Notes under the pieces: model-generated
What the model was told of the DNA's origin: nothing
Databases searched by the model: none
What the model saw: only the letters and a program-made list of their open reading frames with translations
Source of the DNA: Bacteroidales bacterium UBA2030
GTDB taxonomy: Bacteria; Bacteroidota; Bacteroidia; Bacteroidales; TTA-H9
Direction: 5' to 3'
NCBI GenBank assembly: GCA_002332755.1
Contig: DDBO01000035.1
Coordinates: forward strand, 1 to 48,331
Length of the DNA: 48,331 nucleotides
In this document: positions 33,861 through 42,371 of the stretch, piece after piece
Numbering within the stretch: the stretch's first letter is position 1
Layout of the letters: each line of letters begins with the position of its first letter
Position numbers and translations under genes: made by a program

Positions 33861-34526
33861 ATGAAAAAGAACAAAGAAACGGCAACCGAACAAGCCATTT
33901 TGGAGGCAGCACGAAAGGTATTTGTCGAAAAAGGTTTTGACGGAGCAAGGATGCAGGAGATAGCTGATGAAGCAGGCATTAACAAGGCTCTGCTCCATTA
34001 TTATTACCGTTCTAAAGAAAAACTTTTCGAAACGGTGTTTCTGGAAGCCTTTATTAAGGTTGTTCCTTCGGTGTTGGTGATTCTTAATTCCGACGAACCA
34101 CTTTTCAACAAGATTGAACGCTTCGTTAGTAATTATTTGGATGTATTAGCGGAAAACCCGATTATTCCTGGTTTTATTTTACACGAACTTGCGCACAATC
34201 AAAAACGCATTGGTTCACTCATCAGAGGCACAGGTATAAATCCTCAGTTTTTCATAGCACAAATCTACCGAGAGATAGAAGCAGGAAATATCAAAAATTG
34301 CGATCCCAGGCAGCTCATCATCAATATGCTCTCGATGTGCATATTTCCATTTGTTGCCAAACCGATACTGCAGGCTGTGTTTTTCAAAAACAGCGAAGAG
34401 GAGTACAAACAATTTATTGCAGAGCGCAAAGCCGAAGTTACCCGTTTTATCATCGCATCCATACGGAAACAACAGGAAGAGGAAATCATTTTACCCGGTC
34501 AATCCACTCAAAATACTTCCAAATGA
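33861..34526 (+). CDS. TetR/AcrR family transcriptional regulator
   Basis: From ATG 33861 the protein has 221 residues; a TTG at 33792 inside operator 1 would give a longer form and is rejected. The N-terminal DNA-binding domain reads MQEIADEAGINKALLHYYYRSKEKLF at about 30-55, typical of TetR recognition helices, with a ligand-binding domain after it. It is the first gene of an efflux operon, and two near-identical palindromes flank its promoter, so it probably represses itself and the operon until a toxic ligand binds. The stop overlaps the next ATG (ATGA). The related E. coli genes are ybiH (cecR) and ybhGFSR. Confidence 0.9.
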   Translation: MKKNKETATEQAILEAARKVFVEKGFDGARMQEIADEAGINKALLHYYYRSKEKLFETVFLEAFIKVVPSVLVILNSDEPLFNKIERFVSNYLDVLAENPIIPGFILHELAHNQKRIGSLIRGTGINPQFFIAQIYREIEAGNIKNCDPRQLIINMLSMCIFPFVAKPILQAVFFKNSEEEYKQFIAERKAEVTRFIIASIRKQQEEEIILPGQSTQNTSK

Positions 34527-35833
34527 AGGTTATTCATTTTATTGTAAGTAAAAAAACGATTCAGGTTTTTTTCACAGCCTGGCTAATTCTACTGCTAAAA
34601 TCTCAGGCAATACAAGCTCAACCCTTGATGGAACTTTCGTATGAAGATGCCTGCCAGGCCGTTAAAAACCATTCTGCTCTGCGAGAGAACCCCCAAATAC
34701 TGTCCGAAATTGCGAGGATGGCCACTCAGAACATCCATTCAACATGGCTTCCTCAGGCCTTTCTAAATGCACAGGCTACGTGGCAATCGGAAGTTACCCG
34801 GGTTCAAATTCCGATACCTGGAATTTCGCTACCGGAGATTCCACAAGATCAGTATAAACTATCGGCCGAAATCAGCCAATTGATTTACAACGGAAACACC
34901 TCTGTTTACCGCAGGAATCTGGAGCTTTTGCAACAAAAAGCCAACACCCTCGATGTAGAAATGCAATTAGATCTATTGGAGCAACAGGTAGATGCTTTGT
35001 TTTTTCAAATTCAAACCCTCAGGCGGCAGGAAAACATACTTCAATGGCAAACTAAAACGCTGGAAGCAAGACGCCATTCATGCGAAAAACGCAGAATAAA
35101 CGGCATGTCCACCCCTGGAGACTGTGCTTTGCTGGAAGCCGCCATTCTGCAAGTGGCCCAGAAACAAACAGAGACCCGATTCTCTCATGCCTCTGCTATT
35201 CAGCAATTGAGTATGCTCACTGGACTAAATCTTCACGACAGTGTTAAAATCTCATTTCCGGATTTAGCTATGCGGATGAATAGCTCAAATTATAACCGGA
35301 AAGACCTTAACTATTTGGGTGTGAAACAAGAAATGGCAGATGCCCAGATACAACTGGCCCTTTCACGTAAAAAACCTCAGGCAAATGCATTTTTAAATGC
35401 CGGTATGGGTCGTCCGGGACTAAATATGCTTGACCCCGATTTTCAACCCTGGCTCATGACAGGAATACGTTTATCATTACCTCTATTGCAATGGGGAATC
35501 CCCGATCGCGATGCACGCATCGCCGGCTTACAAAAACAATTGACTATCCACCAGCAGGAGAACCTTCTGCAAAGCCTGGACCGTAAAAATGCAGAACTAG
35601 ATTCTGAAATAAAAAAAACAGAAGAAATCATTGAAAATGACCGAAAACTTTTGGTTTTAAGGCAACAAATAACCACTGAAGCCCAATCGCAATACGACAA
35701 CGGAGTGCTCCCTTCTTCGGAATTTACGGCACGCATGGCCGAAGAAGCCGAGGCCCGGCTAAACCTCGAAATACACCAATTGCAGCTTGAATATGTCAGG
35801 CTGAAAAAATATAAACTTTTCAATAACCAATAA
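34523..35833 (+). CDS. TolC-family outer-membrane efflux protein
   Basis: A 436-residue protein from ATG 34523, overlapping tetR by ATGA. An upstream start at 34298 would lie inside tetR and is rejected. The N-terminus has a hydrophobic signal (about 13-33) ending QAIQAQ, then long alpha-helical coiled-coil regions with the repeat logic of TolC proteins, for example near residues 235-300 and 340-420. It should form the outer-membrane channel for the pump made by the following genes. Spacing to the adaptor gene is 11 bases. Confidence 0.82.
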   Translation: MKVIHFIVSKKTIQVFFTAWLILLLKSQAIQAQPLMELSYEDACQAVKNHSALRENPQILSEIARMATQNIHSTWLPQAFLNAQATWQSEVTRVQIPIPGISLPEIPQDQYKLSAEISQLIYNGNTSVYRRNLELLQQKANTLDVEMQLDLLEQQVDALFFQIQTLRRQENILQWQTKTLEARRHSCEKRRINGMSTPGDCALLEAAILQVAQKQTETRFSHASAIQQLSMLTGLNLHDSVKISFPDLAMRMNSSNYNRKDLNYLGVKQEMADAQIQLALSRKKPQANAFLNAGMGRPGLNMLDPDFQPWLMTGIRLSLPLLQWGIPDRDARIAGLQKQLTIHQQENLLQSLDRKNAELDSEIKKTEEIIENDRKLLVLRQQITTEAQSQYDNGVLPSSEFTARMAEEAEARLNLEIHQLQLEYVRLKKYKLFNNQ

Positions 35834-35844
35834 TCCCATTATCC

Positions 35845-36735
35845 ATGAAAAATGCTCTTGTTTTGATCTTTGCAGGTTTATCTTTAGTTTCATGCAATAA
35901 TTCAGTGCCGGAGGCTGATGCTTATGGTAATTTTGAAAGCACACCCATTTATATAACCCCAGAAACCGGAGGCAAAATTCTTACTGTAGTTGTTGATGAA
36001 GGCGATCGGGTGAAAACCGGACAATTAGTAGCCATACTCGATTCTTCCGAAATAGTTATACGGCAAGAGCAAGTGCTTCATCAAATCGAAGCGGCCAATG
36101 CCAGCATATGTGTCAATCAGGCACAGGCTGCGGTTTACGACCAACAGATAGCTAACCTCGAAATTGACCGCAACCGCCTCGAAAAACTGCTTGCAGACGG
36201 ATCAGCCACTCAAAAACAATACGACGATGTGGTAGCTGCCATTTCCCTGGCGCAGAAACAAAAAGCAGCTTTACTTAAACAAAACGACCGTTTACAGGCC
36301 GAAATAGCTGCGCAAAAAAGCCAGATAGACCTTATGCGACTCAATGTGAACAGATGCAGGGTGATGGCCCCATGCGATGGACGTATTCTCAATCTTTATC
36401 AACGCGCGGGTGAGCTGGCAGCCCCAGGTAAACCCCTTATGCGTATGGCCAATACGGATACCCTTTTTCTAAGGGCTTTCGCCTCGGGCGATCAACTGCC
36501 CTTAATTCAAATCGGGCAAAAGGTTACTGTCAGAATCGACGATGGAGCGGGTCAACTTAAGACCTTAGCCGGAACTATCACCTGGATTTCACAGGAAGCC
36601 GAATTCACACCTAAAACCATTCAAACCCGTCGGGAGAGGGTTAATCTGGTATACGCTTTCAAAGTCAAAGTTTTGAACGATGGAAGCCTTAACATTGGAA
36701 TGCCCGGAGAGGTATTTTTTCCTAAAAACAAGTAA
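35845..36735 (+). CDS. HlyD-family periplasmic adaptor, lipoprotein
   Basis: A 296-residue membrane-fusion protein. The signal ends in LVSC, so Cys17 is the likely lipidation site. The biotinyl-lipoyl-like half reads GGKILTVVVDEGDRVKTGQLVAILD (about 43-68), followed by a long coiled coil (about 72-170) and the second lipoyl half (CRVMAPCDGRILNLY near 172-186), then beta-barrel parts. It would link the ABC pump to the TolC channel. It lies between tolC and the first ATPase, 3 bases before the latter, and is comparable to YbhG of E. coli. Confidence 0.85.
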   Translation: MKNALVLIFAGLSLVSCNNSVPEADAYGNFESTPIYITPETGGKILTVVVDEGDRVKTGQLVAILDSSEIVIRQEQVLHQIEAANASICVNQAQAAVYDQQIANLEIDRNRLEKLLADGSATQKQYDDVVAAISLAQKQKAALLKQNDRLQAEIAAQKSQIDLMRLNVNRCRVMAPCDGRILNLYQRAGELAAPGKPLMRMANTDTLFLRAFASGDQLPLIQIGQKVTVRIDDGAGQLKTLAGTITWISQEAEFTPKTIQTRRERVNLVYAFKVKVLNDGSLNIGMPGEVFFPKNK

Positions 36736-36738
36736 GCA

Positions 36739-37662
36739 ATGGTTATCCTCAACAGGGTTTCAAAAACCTTTGGGAAAATAAAGGCACTGGATGAAGTAAC
36801 TTTTCAGGTGAATGAGGGAGAACTCTTCGGAGTCATTGGGCCTGATGGAGCAGGAAAAACGACTCTTTTCAGAATTCTGGCAACATTGCTGCTACCCACC
36901 GAAGGCCATGCCACAATAAAAAAACACGACGTGGTGCAAGATTTTGGAGTTCTAAGAAAAATCACAGGTTACATGCCTGGGCAGTTCTCGCTGTATCCAG
37001 ACCTTACCGTTGAAGAAAATCTTGAATTTTATGCACGTGTATTCCGCACTCGTGTTGAAGATAACTATTCGCTTATCCGCGATATTTTTACCTATCTGGA
37101 GCCATTTCGAAAACGCAGGGCTGGCAATCTATCCGGAGGGATGAAGCAAAAACTGGCACTTTCATGTGCACTAATCCATCGGCCTGAGATTCTCCTTTTA
37201 GATGAACCGACCACCGGTGTAGATCCGGTTTCGAGAGCCGAATTTTGGGGCTTGCTACATAACCTGCAAAAGCAAGGACTTACCATATTGGTTTCCACGC
37301 CATATATGGACGAAGCAGCCCATTGCAACAGGATTGCTCTTTTACGCCAAGGCCGGATATTAGGCGTAAACACACCCAAAGGTTTACAGGAAGAGTACAG
37401 CCTGCACCTCTGGGGACTTAAAGGTGAACGCCCTGCCCTGCTACTACCCTTGCTTCGCCAGCTTCCAGCTGAATTTAGAGTTTATGCTGCCGGACAGGAG
37501 GTTAGGGTGGCTTGTAGAGAAAGAAATGGGATTGAAAAAATTAAAGCTTTGCTCGAGACCTCGGAAAAATGGGACCATATTCAAATATCATTGGTACAAC
37601 CCGATGTTGAAGATTGTTTTATAGCCTTAATGCAAGAAAACAATGAATTACAATACAAATAA
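36739..37662 (+). CDS. ABC transporter ATP-binding protein, first of two
   Basis: A 307-residue ATPase that would power the efflux complex. Walker A GPDGAGKTT is at 34-42 (Asp replaces the usual Asn), signature LSGGMKQKLA at 131-140, Walker B ILLLDEPT at 151-158. A C-terminal extension of about 80 residues follows the core domain. In E. coli YbhF both ATPases are fused in one chain; here they are separate genes, and this corresponds to the first half. It overlaps the second ATPase gene by 20 bases. Confidence 0.88.
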   Translation: MVILNRVSKTFGKIKALDEVTFQVNEGELFGVIGPDGAGKTTLFRILATLLLPTEGHATIKKHDVVQDFGVLRKITGYMPGQFSLYPDLTVEENLEFYARVFRTRVEDNYSLIRDIFTYLEPFRKRRAGNLSGGMKQKLALSCALIHRPEILLLDEPTTGVDPVSRAEFWGLLHNLQKQGLTILVSTPYMDEAAHCNRIALLRQGRILGVNTPKGLQEEYSLHLWGLKGERPALLLPLLRQLPAEFRVYAAGQEVRVACRERNGIEKIKALLETSEKWDHIQISLVQPDVEDCFIALMQENNELQYK

Positions 37663-38395
37663 CCTGAGCATCAAGGTCGAAAATCTTGAACGACGTTTTG
37701 GAAATTTCACGGCCGTTAATAAAATCAGTTTTTCGGTCAGGAGGGGTGAGATATTCGGTTTACTTGGGGCCAACGGGGCAGGAAAAACCACGACGCTTCG
37801 AATGCTTTGCGGCCTACTCGCCCCAACCTCGGGAACGGCCCTGATTGACAACACTGATGTTGCCAGGCAACCCGAAAAGGTCAGATTCAAAATTGGTTAC
37901 ATGAGTCAACGGTTTTCACTCTACGAAGACCTTACAGTTTGGGAAAATTTCAGGTTTTATGGTGGCGTTTATGGCATGTCGGCCAAAGACATCAGAAAAA
38001 AATTCGAGGATTTATCTCAAAGGTTAAATTTTGGAGAACAGGCTGACAGATTAACACGAGACCTTCCGCTAGGGTGGAAGCAAAAATTGGCCTTTATGGT
38101 AGCTGCTTTTCACAATCCACCAGTAATATTTCTTGATGAACCTACCAGCGGAGTGGACCCAATGGTCAGGAGGCAGTTTTGGGATCTCATATACGAATCG
38201 GCCCTCGCGGGTACAACTATCATCGTAACTACCCATTACCTGGATGAAGCCATGTATTGCGACCGGCTGGCTATAATGGCCGAAGGTTCCATAAAGGCAT
38301 ACGGAACCCCGGCCGGCGTTTTGGATGAATTCAAGGCAGTGAATATGCAGGAAGTTTTTCTAAAAATAGCTGGAAAGGAGGCGCTTTTGCAATGA
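37643..38395 (+). CDS. ABC transporter ATP-binding protein, second of two
   Basis: A 250-residue ATPase with a normal Walker A (GANGAGKTT, 42-50) and Walker B (VIFLDEPTSG, 161-170) but a degenerate signature motif: LPLGWKQKLA (141-150) where LSGGQ is expected. The same wording is, from memory, found in the second half of YbhF-type ATPases, so it looks like a family trait rather than damage. It starts inside the first ATPase gene and ends with an ATGA overlap into the first permease gene. Confidence 0.87.
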   Translation: MNYNTNNLSIKVENLERRFGNFTAVNKISFSVRRGEIFGLLGANGAGKTTTLRMLCGLLAPTSGTALIDNTDVARQPEKVRFKIGYMSQRFSLYEDLTVWENFRFYGGVYGMSAKDIRKKFEDLSQRLNFGEQADRLTRDLPLGWKQKLAFMVAAFHNPPVIFLDEPTSGVDPMVRRQFWDLIYESALAGTTIIVTTHYLDEAMYCDRLAIMAEGSIKAYGTPAGVLDEFKAVNMQEVFLKIAGKEALLQ

Positions 38396-39483
38396 AAGCC
38401 TTTATCATTAAAGAAATACGACACCTTCTGCGCGATCCACGCTCTTTACTCATTCTCATAGGAATGCCTGTAGCTCAGATCCTTATCTTTGGATATGCGA
38501 TAACCACCGACCTGAAAGAAACCGATATTGCTATCGTTCGTCAGACAAATGACCCTCTCAGCCAGCTTATCATTCAGCATTTGGATGCCTCGCAATGGTT
38601 CAGAATTAAAAAAATAGAAACCAACTCCTCAAGACTTGAAAATGACTTTCGGCGGGGTGAAATCCGTATGACAGTGGCACTTCCCGACAATATGGAAAAA
38701 CGCTTGATGCAGAGTAGCCCTTTAGAAATTCAACTCATTGGCGATGCCTCCGATCCCAACACCGCTAATCTTCTCGCGCAATATGCCAAAGGTATTATCC
38801 GAACCACAGTAGCCCAATCATTCCCAAGCCAGTATTCAGGAATACAAGTTACCTCCCGAATGCTTTACAACGAAGAAATTCGCAGTGTATTTATGTTTGT
38901 TCCGGGAACCATAGTTATCCTGCTGATGCTCCTTTCAGCCATAATGACCAGTATCAGCCTGACACGAGAAAAGGAATCAGGATCAATGGAAGTATTATTG
39001 GTATCTCCACTCCGTCCTTATGAAATCATTCTGGGCAAAGTAATTCCCTATATTGGCCTTTCATTTCTCAATGCGGCCATCATTTTGCTACTGGCTCGTT
39101 TTCTGTTTGGAATGCCCTTCAGGGGTAGCATGGCTCTACTGCTGGCAGAAACAGTGCTTTTCATTGCATTGGCGCTGAGTCTGGGCATATTCATTTCTAC
39201 GATTACCCTCACTCAACAAATGGCCATGCTGTTGTCGATGTTTGCATTAATGCTGCCTACCATTCTGCTTTCCGGCTTTATTTTTCCCATAGAAAATATG
39301 CCCCTTTGGCTACAATATTTATCCAATCTCATGCCTCCGCGCTGGTTTGTGGTCATCATTCGAGGGATTATGATCCGCGGCATAGGGTTGGAATATTTAT
39401 GGAAAGAGACACTTATTCTTGCAGGAATGACGCTGATTTTTATCCTGCTTAGTATTAAAAAATTCAAACTAAGGCTCGAATAA
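38392..39483 (+). CDS. ABC-2 type permease, first of two
   Basis: A 363-residue inner-membrane protein. One hydrophobic segment at about 20-40 is followed by a periplasmic domain of about 130 residues and then five more (about 170-360), the ABC2_membrane_3 layout. The conserved LTREKESGSMEVLLVSPL motif lies at about 195-212. It corresponds in order to YbhS of E. coli. The start overlaps the second ATPase by ATGA, and the next permease begins two bases after its stop. Substrates of such pumps include drugs and cations; here it is unknown. Confidence 0.86.
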   Translation: MKAFIIKEIRHLLRDPRSLLILIGMPVAQILIFGYAITTDLKETDIAIVRQTNDPLSQLIIQHLDASQWFRIKKIETNSSRLENDFRRGEIRMTVALPDNMEKRLMQSSPLEIQLIGDASDPNTANLLAQYAKGIIRTTVAQSFPSQYSGIQVTSRMLYNEEIRSVFMFVPGTIVILLMLLSAIMTSISLTREKESGSMEVLLVSPLRPYEIILGKVIPYIGLSFLNAAIILLLARFLFGMPFRGSMALLLAETVLFIALALSLGIFISTITLTQQMAMLLSMFALMLPTILLSGFIFPIENMPLWLQYLSNLMPPRWFVVIIRGIMIRGIGLEYLWKETLILAGMTLIFILLSIKKFKLRLE

Positions 39484-39485
39484 TT

Positions 39486-40595
39486 ATGAGAACTCTGTTC
39501 TATATCATACAAAAAGAATTTATTCAAATTTTTCGCGACCGCCTGATGCCCCGCATAATTATCGGAGTGCCTCTTTTGCAGATGCTGGTGCTTGCCTATG
39601 CAGCCACCTTCGAAGTGAAAGACACCCGGCTGGTGGTGGCCGATCTATCCCTGTCGGAAGATTCGCGTCAGTTAATTGCACATTTTGAAGGAAGTCGCTT
39701 TTTCAAGGTTGTAGCCGTATTTCCTGATTACAAAGAAGCCGAACATTTGTTGCTTAAGGGTAAAGCCCATCAAATCCTTGTGATACCTGCGGATTTTGCC
39801 GGAGCTTCGCATCGCGGAGAGGTTCCCAGAGTTCAGATATTAACCGATGCCGTCGATGCACTTGCGGCCGGAGTCAGAACCGGATATGCACTTCAGGTAA
39901 TTGAATCATTTGGGAAAAATATTAGTCCGAAAGTTACTTCCATACCCAACGATGGTTTGCAGTTTAAGGAGCTGTTTTGGTATAATCCATCGCTTAATTA
40001 TCAAACCTATATGGTTCCCGGTATATTGGCCCATCTGGTAACCATTTTGGGGATGTTTCTGTCAGCGCTCAATATTGTTAAAGAAAAAGAACGGGGCACC
40101 ATTGAACAGATAAATGTTACCCCAGTTAAAAAATATCAATTCATTGCAGGAAAATTGCTTCCCTTCTGGTTGCTTGCCCTGTTCGACCTGGCTTTTGGAC
40201 TTCTTCTGGCCAAATTTATTTTTCAATTGCCCATGTTAGGAAGCATACCCCTTCTATTCTTTACAGCCTCATTGTATCTTGTTGTGGTACTTTCTTTTGG
40301 ACTGATTATCAGCACACTTGCCGAAACTCAACAGCAGGCGATGTTCATTGCCTGGTTTTTTGCGATCGTTTTTCTAATGCTCAGCGGTCTTTTTACCCCA
40401 ATAGATAGCATGCCCATTTGGGCTAAAGTATTCAATTACTTTAATCCAGTGGCATATTTTATAAAGGCACTCAGAATGATACTTTTGAAGGGCAGTGGTA
40501 TAAAAGAACTCTGGAGCTTACTGTGCATCCTTGCCATCTACGCAATAGCCTCGCTCTCATTTGCAACAAGGTGGTATCGTAAGACAAGTTCATAA
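39486..40595 (+). CDS. ABC-2 type permease, second of two
   Basis: A 369-residue protein with the same plan as its neighbour: a first membrane segment (about 20-38), a periplasmic domain (about 40-170), then five segments. The conserved KEKERGTIEQINVTPV motif is at about 198-213. Together the two permeases would form a heterodimeric pump with the two ATPases, the adaptor and the TolC channel. This corresponds in order to YbhR. It ends 4 bases before the convergent unknown gene that closes the nuo operon. Confidence 0.86.
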   Translation: MRTLFYIIQKEFIQIFRDRLMPRIIIGVPLLQMLVLAYAATFEVKDTRLVVADLSLSEDSRQLIAHFEGSRFFKVVAVFPDYKEAEHLLLKGKAHQILVIPADFAGASHRGEVPRVQILTDAVDALAAGVRTGYALQVIESFGKNISPKVTSIPNDGLQFKELFWYNPSLNYQTYMVPGILAHLVTILGMFLSALNIVKEKERGTIEQINVTPVKKYQFIAGKLLPFWLLALFDLAFGLLLAKFIFQLPMLGSIPLLFFTASLYLVVVLSFGLIISTLAETQQQAMFIAWFFAIVFLMLSGLFTPIDSMPIWAKVFNYFNPVAYFIKALRMILLKGSGIKELWSLLCILAIYAIASLSFATRWYRKTSS

Positions 40596-40599
40596 AACG

Positions 40600-40929
40600 C
40601 TAAGCCTTTTGAAGCCAATAGTAGGGTAAGGGTTTTTCGGTTTTCTGAAACCAAAACTGCGGAGTAATTATTTTACCCTGAGCATCTTTTAGGCGACGGC
40701 CATAAACTGCAACAACCGGATTGAAAAGGAGATCTTCAACTCCGACTTTATACGTTGGCTCCTGCCCTTCCCCTTTCGAGGTGAGCTCTTCAACCTGTAC
40801 TTTAAATCCATTTAATTCCAAAAGATTTTTCAGAAACTCGACCCTTTTGCTATCAATGCCGGTCTCTACAACCGAGCACCTCACTCCGTTAATGTCTTCA
40901 ACAATATGTTTGTAACTAAAAGTAGCCAT
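40600..40929 (-). CDS. Hypothetical protein, 109 aa, end of the nuo operon
   Basis: A soluble protein with no signal peptide or membrane segment, 5 bases after nuoN on the same strand. It looks alpha/beta: MATFSYKHIVEDINGVRCSVVE at the start, a KRVEFLKNLLELNGF helix and strand, and an aromatic C-terminus (FWFQKTEKPLPYYWLQ). I do not recognise the family. Its place as the last gene of a complex I operon hints at a link with complex I or its neighbours, no more. Confidence 0.65.
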   Translation of the reverse strand: MATFSYKHIVEDINGVRCSVVETGIDSKRVEFLKNLLELNGFKVQVEELTSKGEGQEPTYKVGVEDLLFNPVVAVYGRRLKDAQGKIITPQFWFQKTEKPLPYYWLQKA

Positions 40930-40934
40930 GATAA

Positions 40935-42359
40935 TTAAAATTTATCAACCATTGCCTGAATGTATTCGAACACCGGGCTAAGGATACCGGTAAGGAATAT
41001 ACCTATGACTGTAATAAATAAAGCTGATCGGAGATACTTGTCAGACCGAATGGTTGGCAAGGGTTCGGGATTAGGATTGATAAACATGGCTTTAACCACT
41101 AAAAGATAGTAGTACAATGCAATGGTTGTATTGACAACTGCTATAAATACCAGCCAGTAATATCCAGCTTTAGCCGCAGCCGTAAACAGAAAAAACTTGC
41201 TGAAGAACCCAGCCACAGGCGGAATCCCCGACAATGAAAACAAGGCCAACATCATTATAAGCGCGAGTCTGGGATTGGTCTTATAAAACCCATTGTAATC
41301 TTCTATATTCTCCTTACCGGAAGCAGCATAAACTGCCTGGGCCACGCCAAATGCAGCCAGATTGGAGAGGATATAAATCAATACAAAATAAATAATGACA
41401 ATTATACCCAAATTGTCAGTATGCAACAGGCCCAACAAAATGAAACCCGCCTGAGCAATAGAAGAAAAAGCAAGAAATCTCTTGATATTTTTCTGACGAA
41501 TGGCAAACAGATTTCCCAAAAACATAGTTGCTACAGCCAAAGTATAGATTACATTTTGCCACAAACCTTCGAAGACCGGAAAAACCTTAAATAGTAAAAT
41601 ACCCAGAACAAAGGCGACTGCCCCTTTGGAGATTACAGAGAAATAGGAAGTAACAACCATAGGTGAGCCTTCATAAACATCTGCCGTCCAAAAGTGAAAA
41701 GGTACCAGGCTAAGTTTGAATGCTAAGCCCGACAACAAAAACGTCAAAGCTAAGGCAACAAGAGGGGATGGCTGAGAGAGGGTTCGCGTGAGATCATCGA
41801 AATAGATTGAGCCCGCAGCAGCATAGAATAACGAAAGCCCAAACAAGAGGAAACCGGTAGAAAGAGCCGAATTGAGTAAAAACTTTATGCCAGCCTCTTC
41901 TGAGCGACTTTTGAACTTTTCATAAGCGGCTAATATCGCCATGGGAATAGATGCTATTTCCAATCCTATGTAGAACATTAGAAAATCGCCGGCCGAAATC
42001 ATAAAATACATCCCGCTTAGGGTTGTCAGCAATATCATCAAAAATTCGTTGCTTTTATTCGCAATTTGGGGCGTCTTGAGCCACGAAGCCGACATCAACA
42101 GTACCAGAAAAACGCCAATATTCAGTACGTTTTTCATCAGAATATGCACCGGTTGGGTTGAGTACATTCCACCAAACAGATTTCCCCCTTCAAAAGGGAA
42201 AAATCCTGCAAGGGTGTGTAGCCCAAAAAGTGCCAATGCGATTAGAAAAACTTTCTGTTTATTTTTTTCATTAACTACCAGGTCGAAGAAGAGTACCAAT
42301 AAAGCAATAACTACTAAACCAAGTTCCTGGCGCATTATGCTAATAATAGAGTATGTCAT
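40935..42359 (-). CDS. nuoN: NADH-quinone oxidoreductase subunit N
   Basis: A 474-residue antiporter-like membrane subunit of respiratory complex I, with about 14 hydrophobic segments. The conserved Glu in TM5 is in FYIGLEIASIPM (about residue 132), and the broken-helix region with Lys/Pro is in FHFWTADVYEGSPM (about 220-233). It helps to move protons as quinone is reduced. It lies 12 bases after nuoM in the order H, I, J, K, L, M, N, the last of the core genes. Confidence 0.95.
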   Translation of the reverse strand: MTYSIISIMRQELGLVVIALLVLFFDLVVNEKNKQKVFLIALALFGLHTLAGFFPFEGGNLFGGMYSTQPVHILMKNVLNIGVFLVLLMSASWLKTPQIANKSNEFLMILLTTLSGMYFMISAGDFLMFYIGLEIASIPMAILAAYEKFKSRSEEAGIKFLLNSALSTGFLLFGLSLFYAAAGSIYFDDLTRTLSQPSPLVALALTFLLSGLAFKLSLVPFHFWTADVYEGSPMVVTSYFSVISKGAVAFVLGILLFKVFPVFEGLWQNVIYTLAVATMFLGNLFAIRQKNIKRFLAFSSIAQAGFILLGLLHTDNLGIIVIIYFVLIYILSNLAAFGVAQAVYAASGKENIEDYNGFYKTNPRLALIMMLALFSLSGIPPVAGFFSKFFLFTAAAKAGYYWLVFIAVVNTTIALYYYLLVVKAMFINPNPEPLPTIRSDKYLRSALFITVIGIFLTGILSPVFEYIQAMVDKF

Positions 42360-42371
42360 AGAGTTTTAAGG

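Noticed and set aside
34298..34522. N-terminal extension of the TolC-like gene
   Set aside because: It lies inside the tetR coding region in another frame and lacks a signal sequence. The ATG at 34523 gives a signal peptide and an ATGA overlap.
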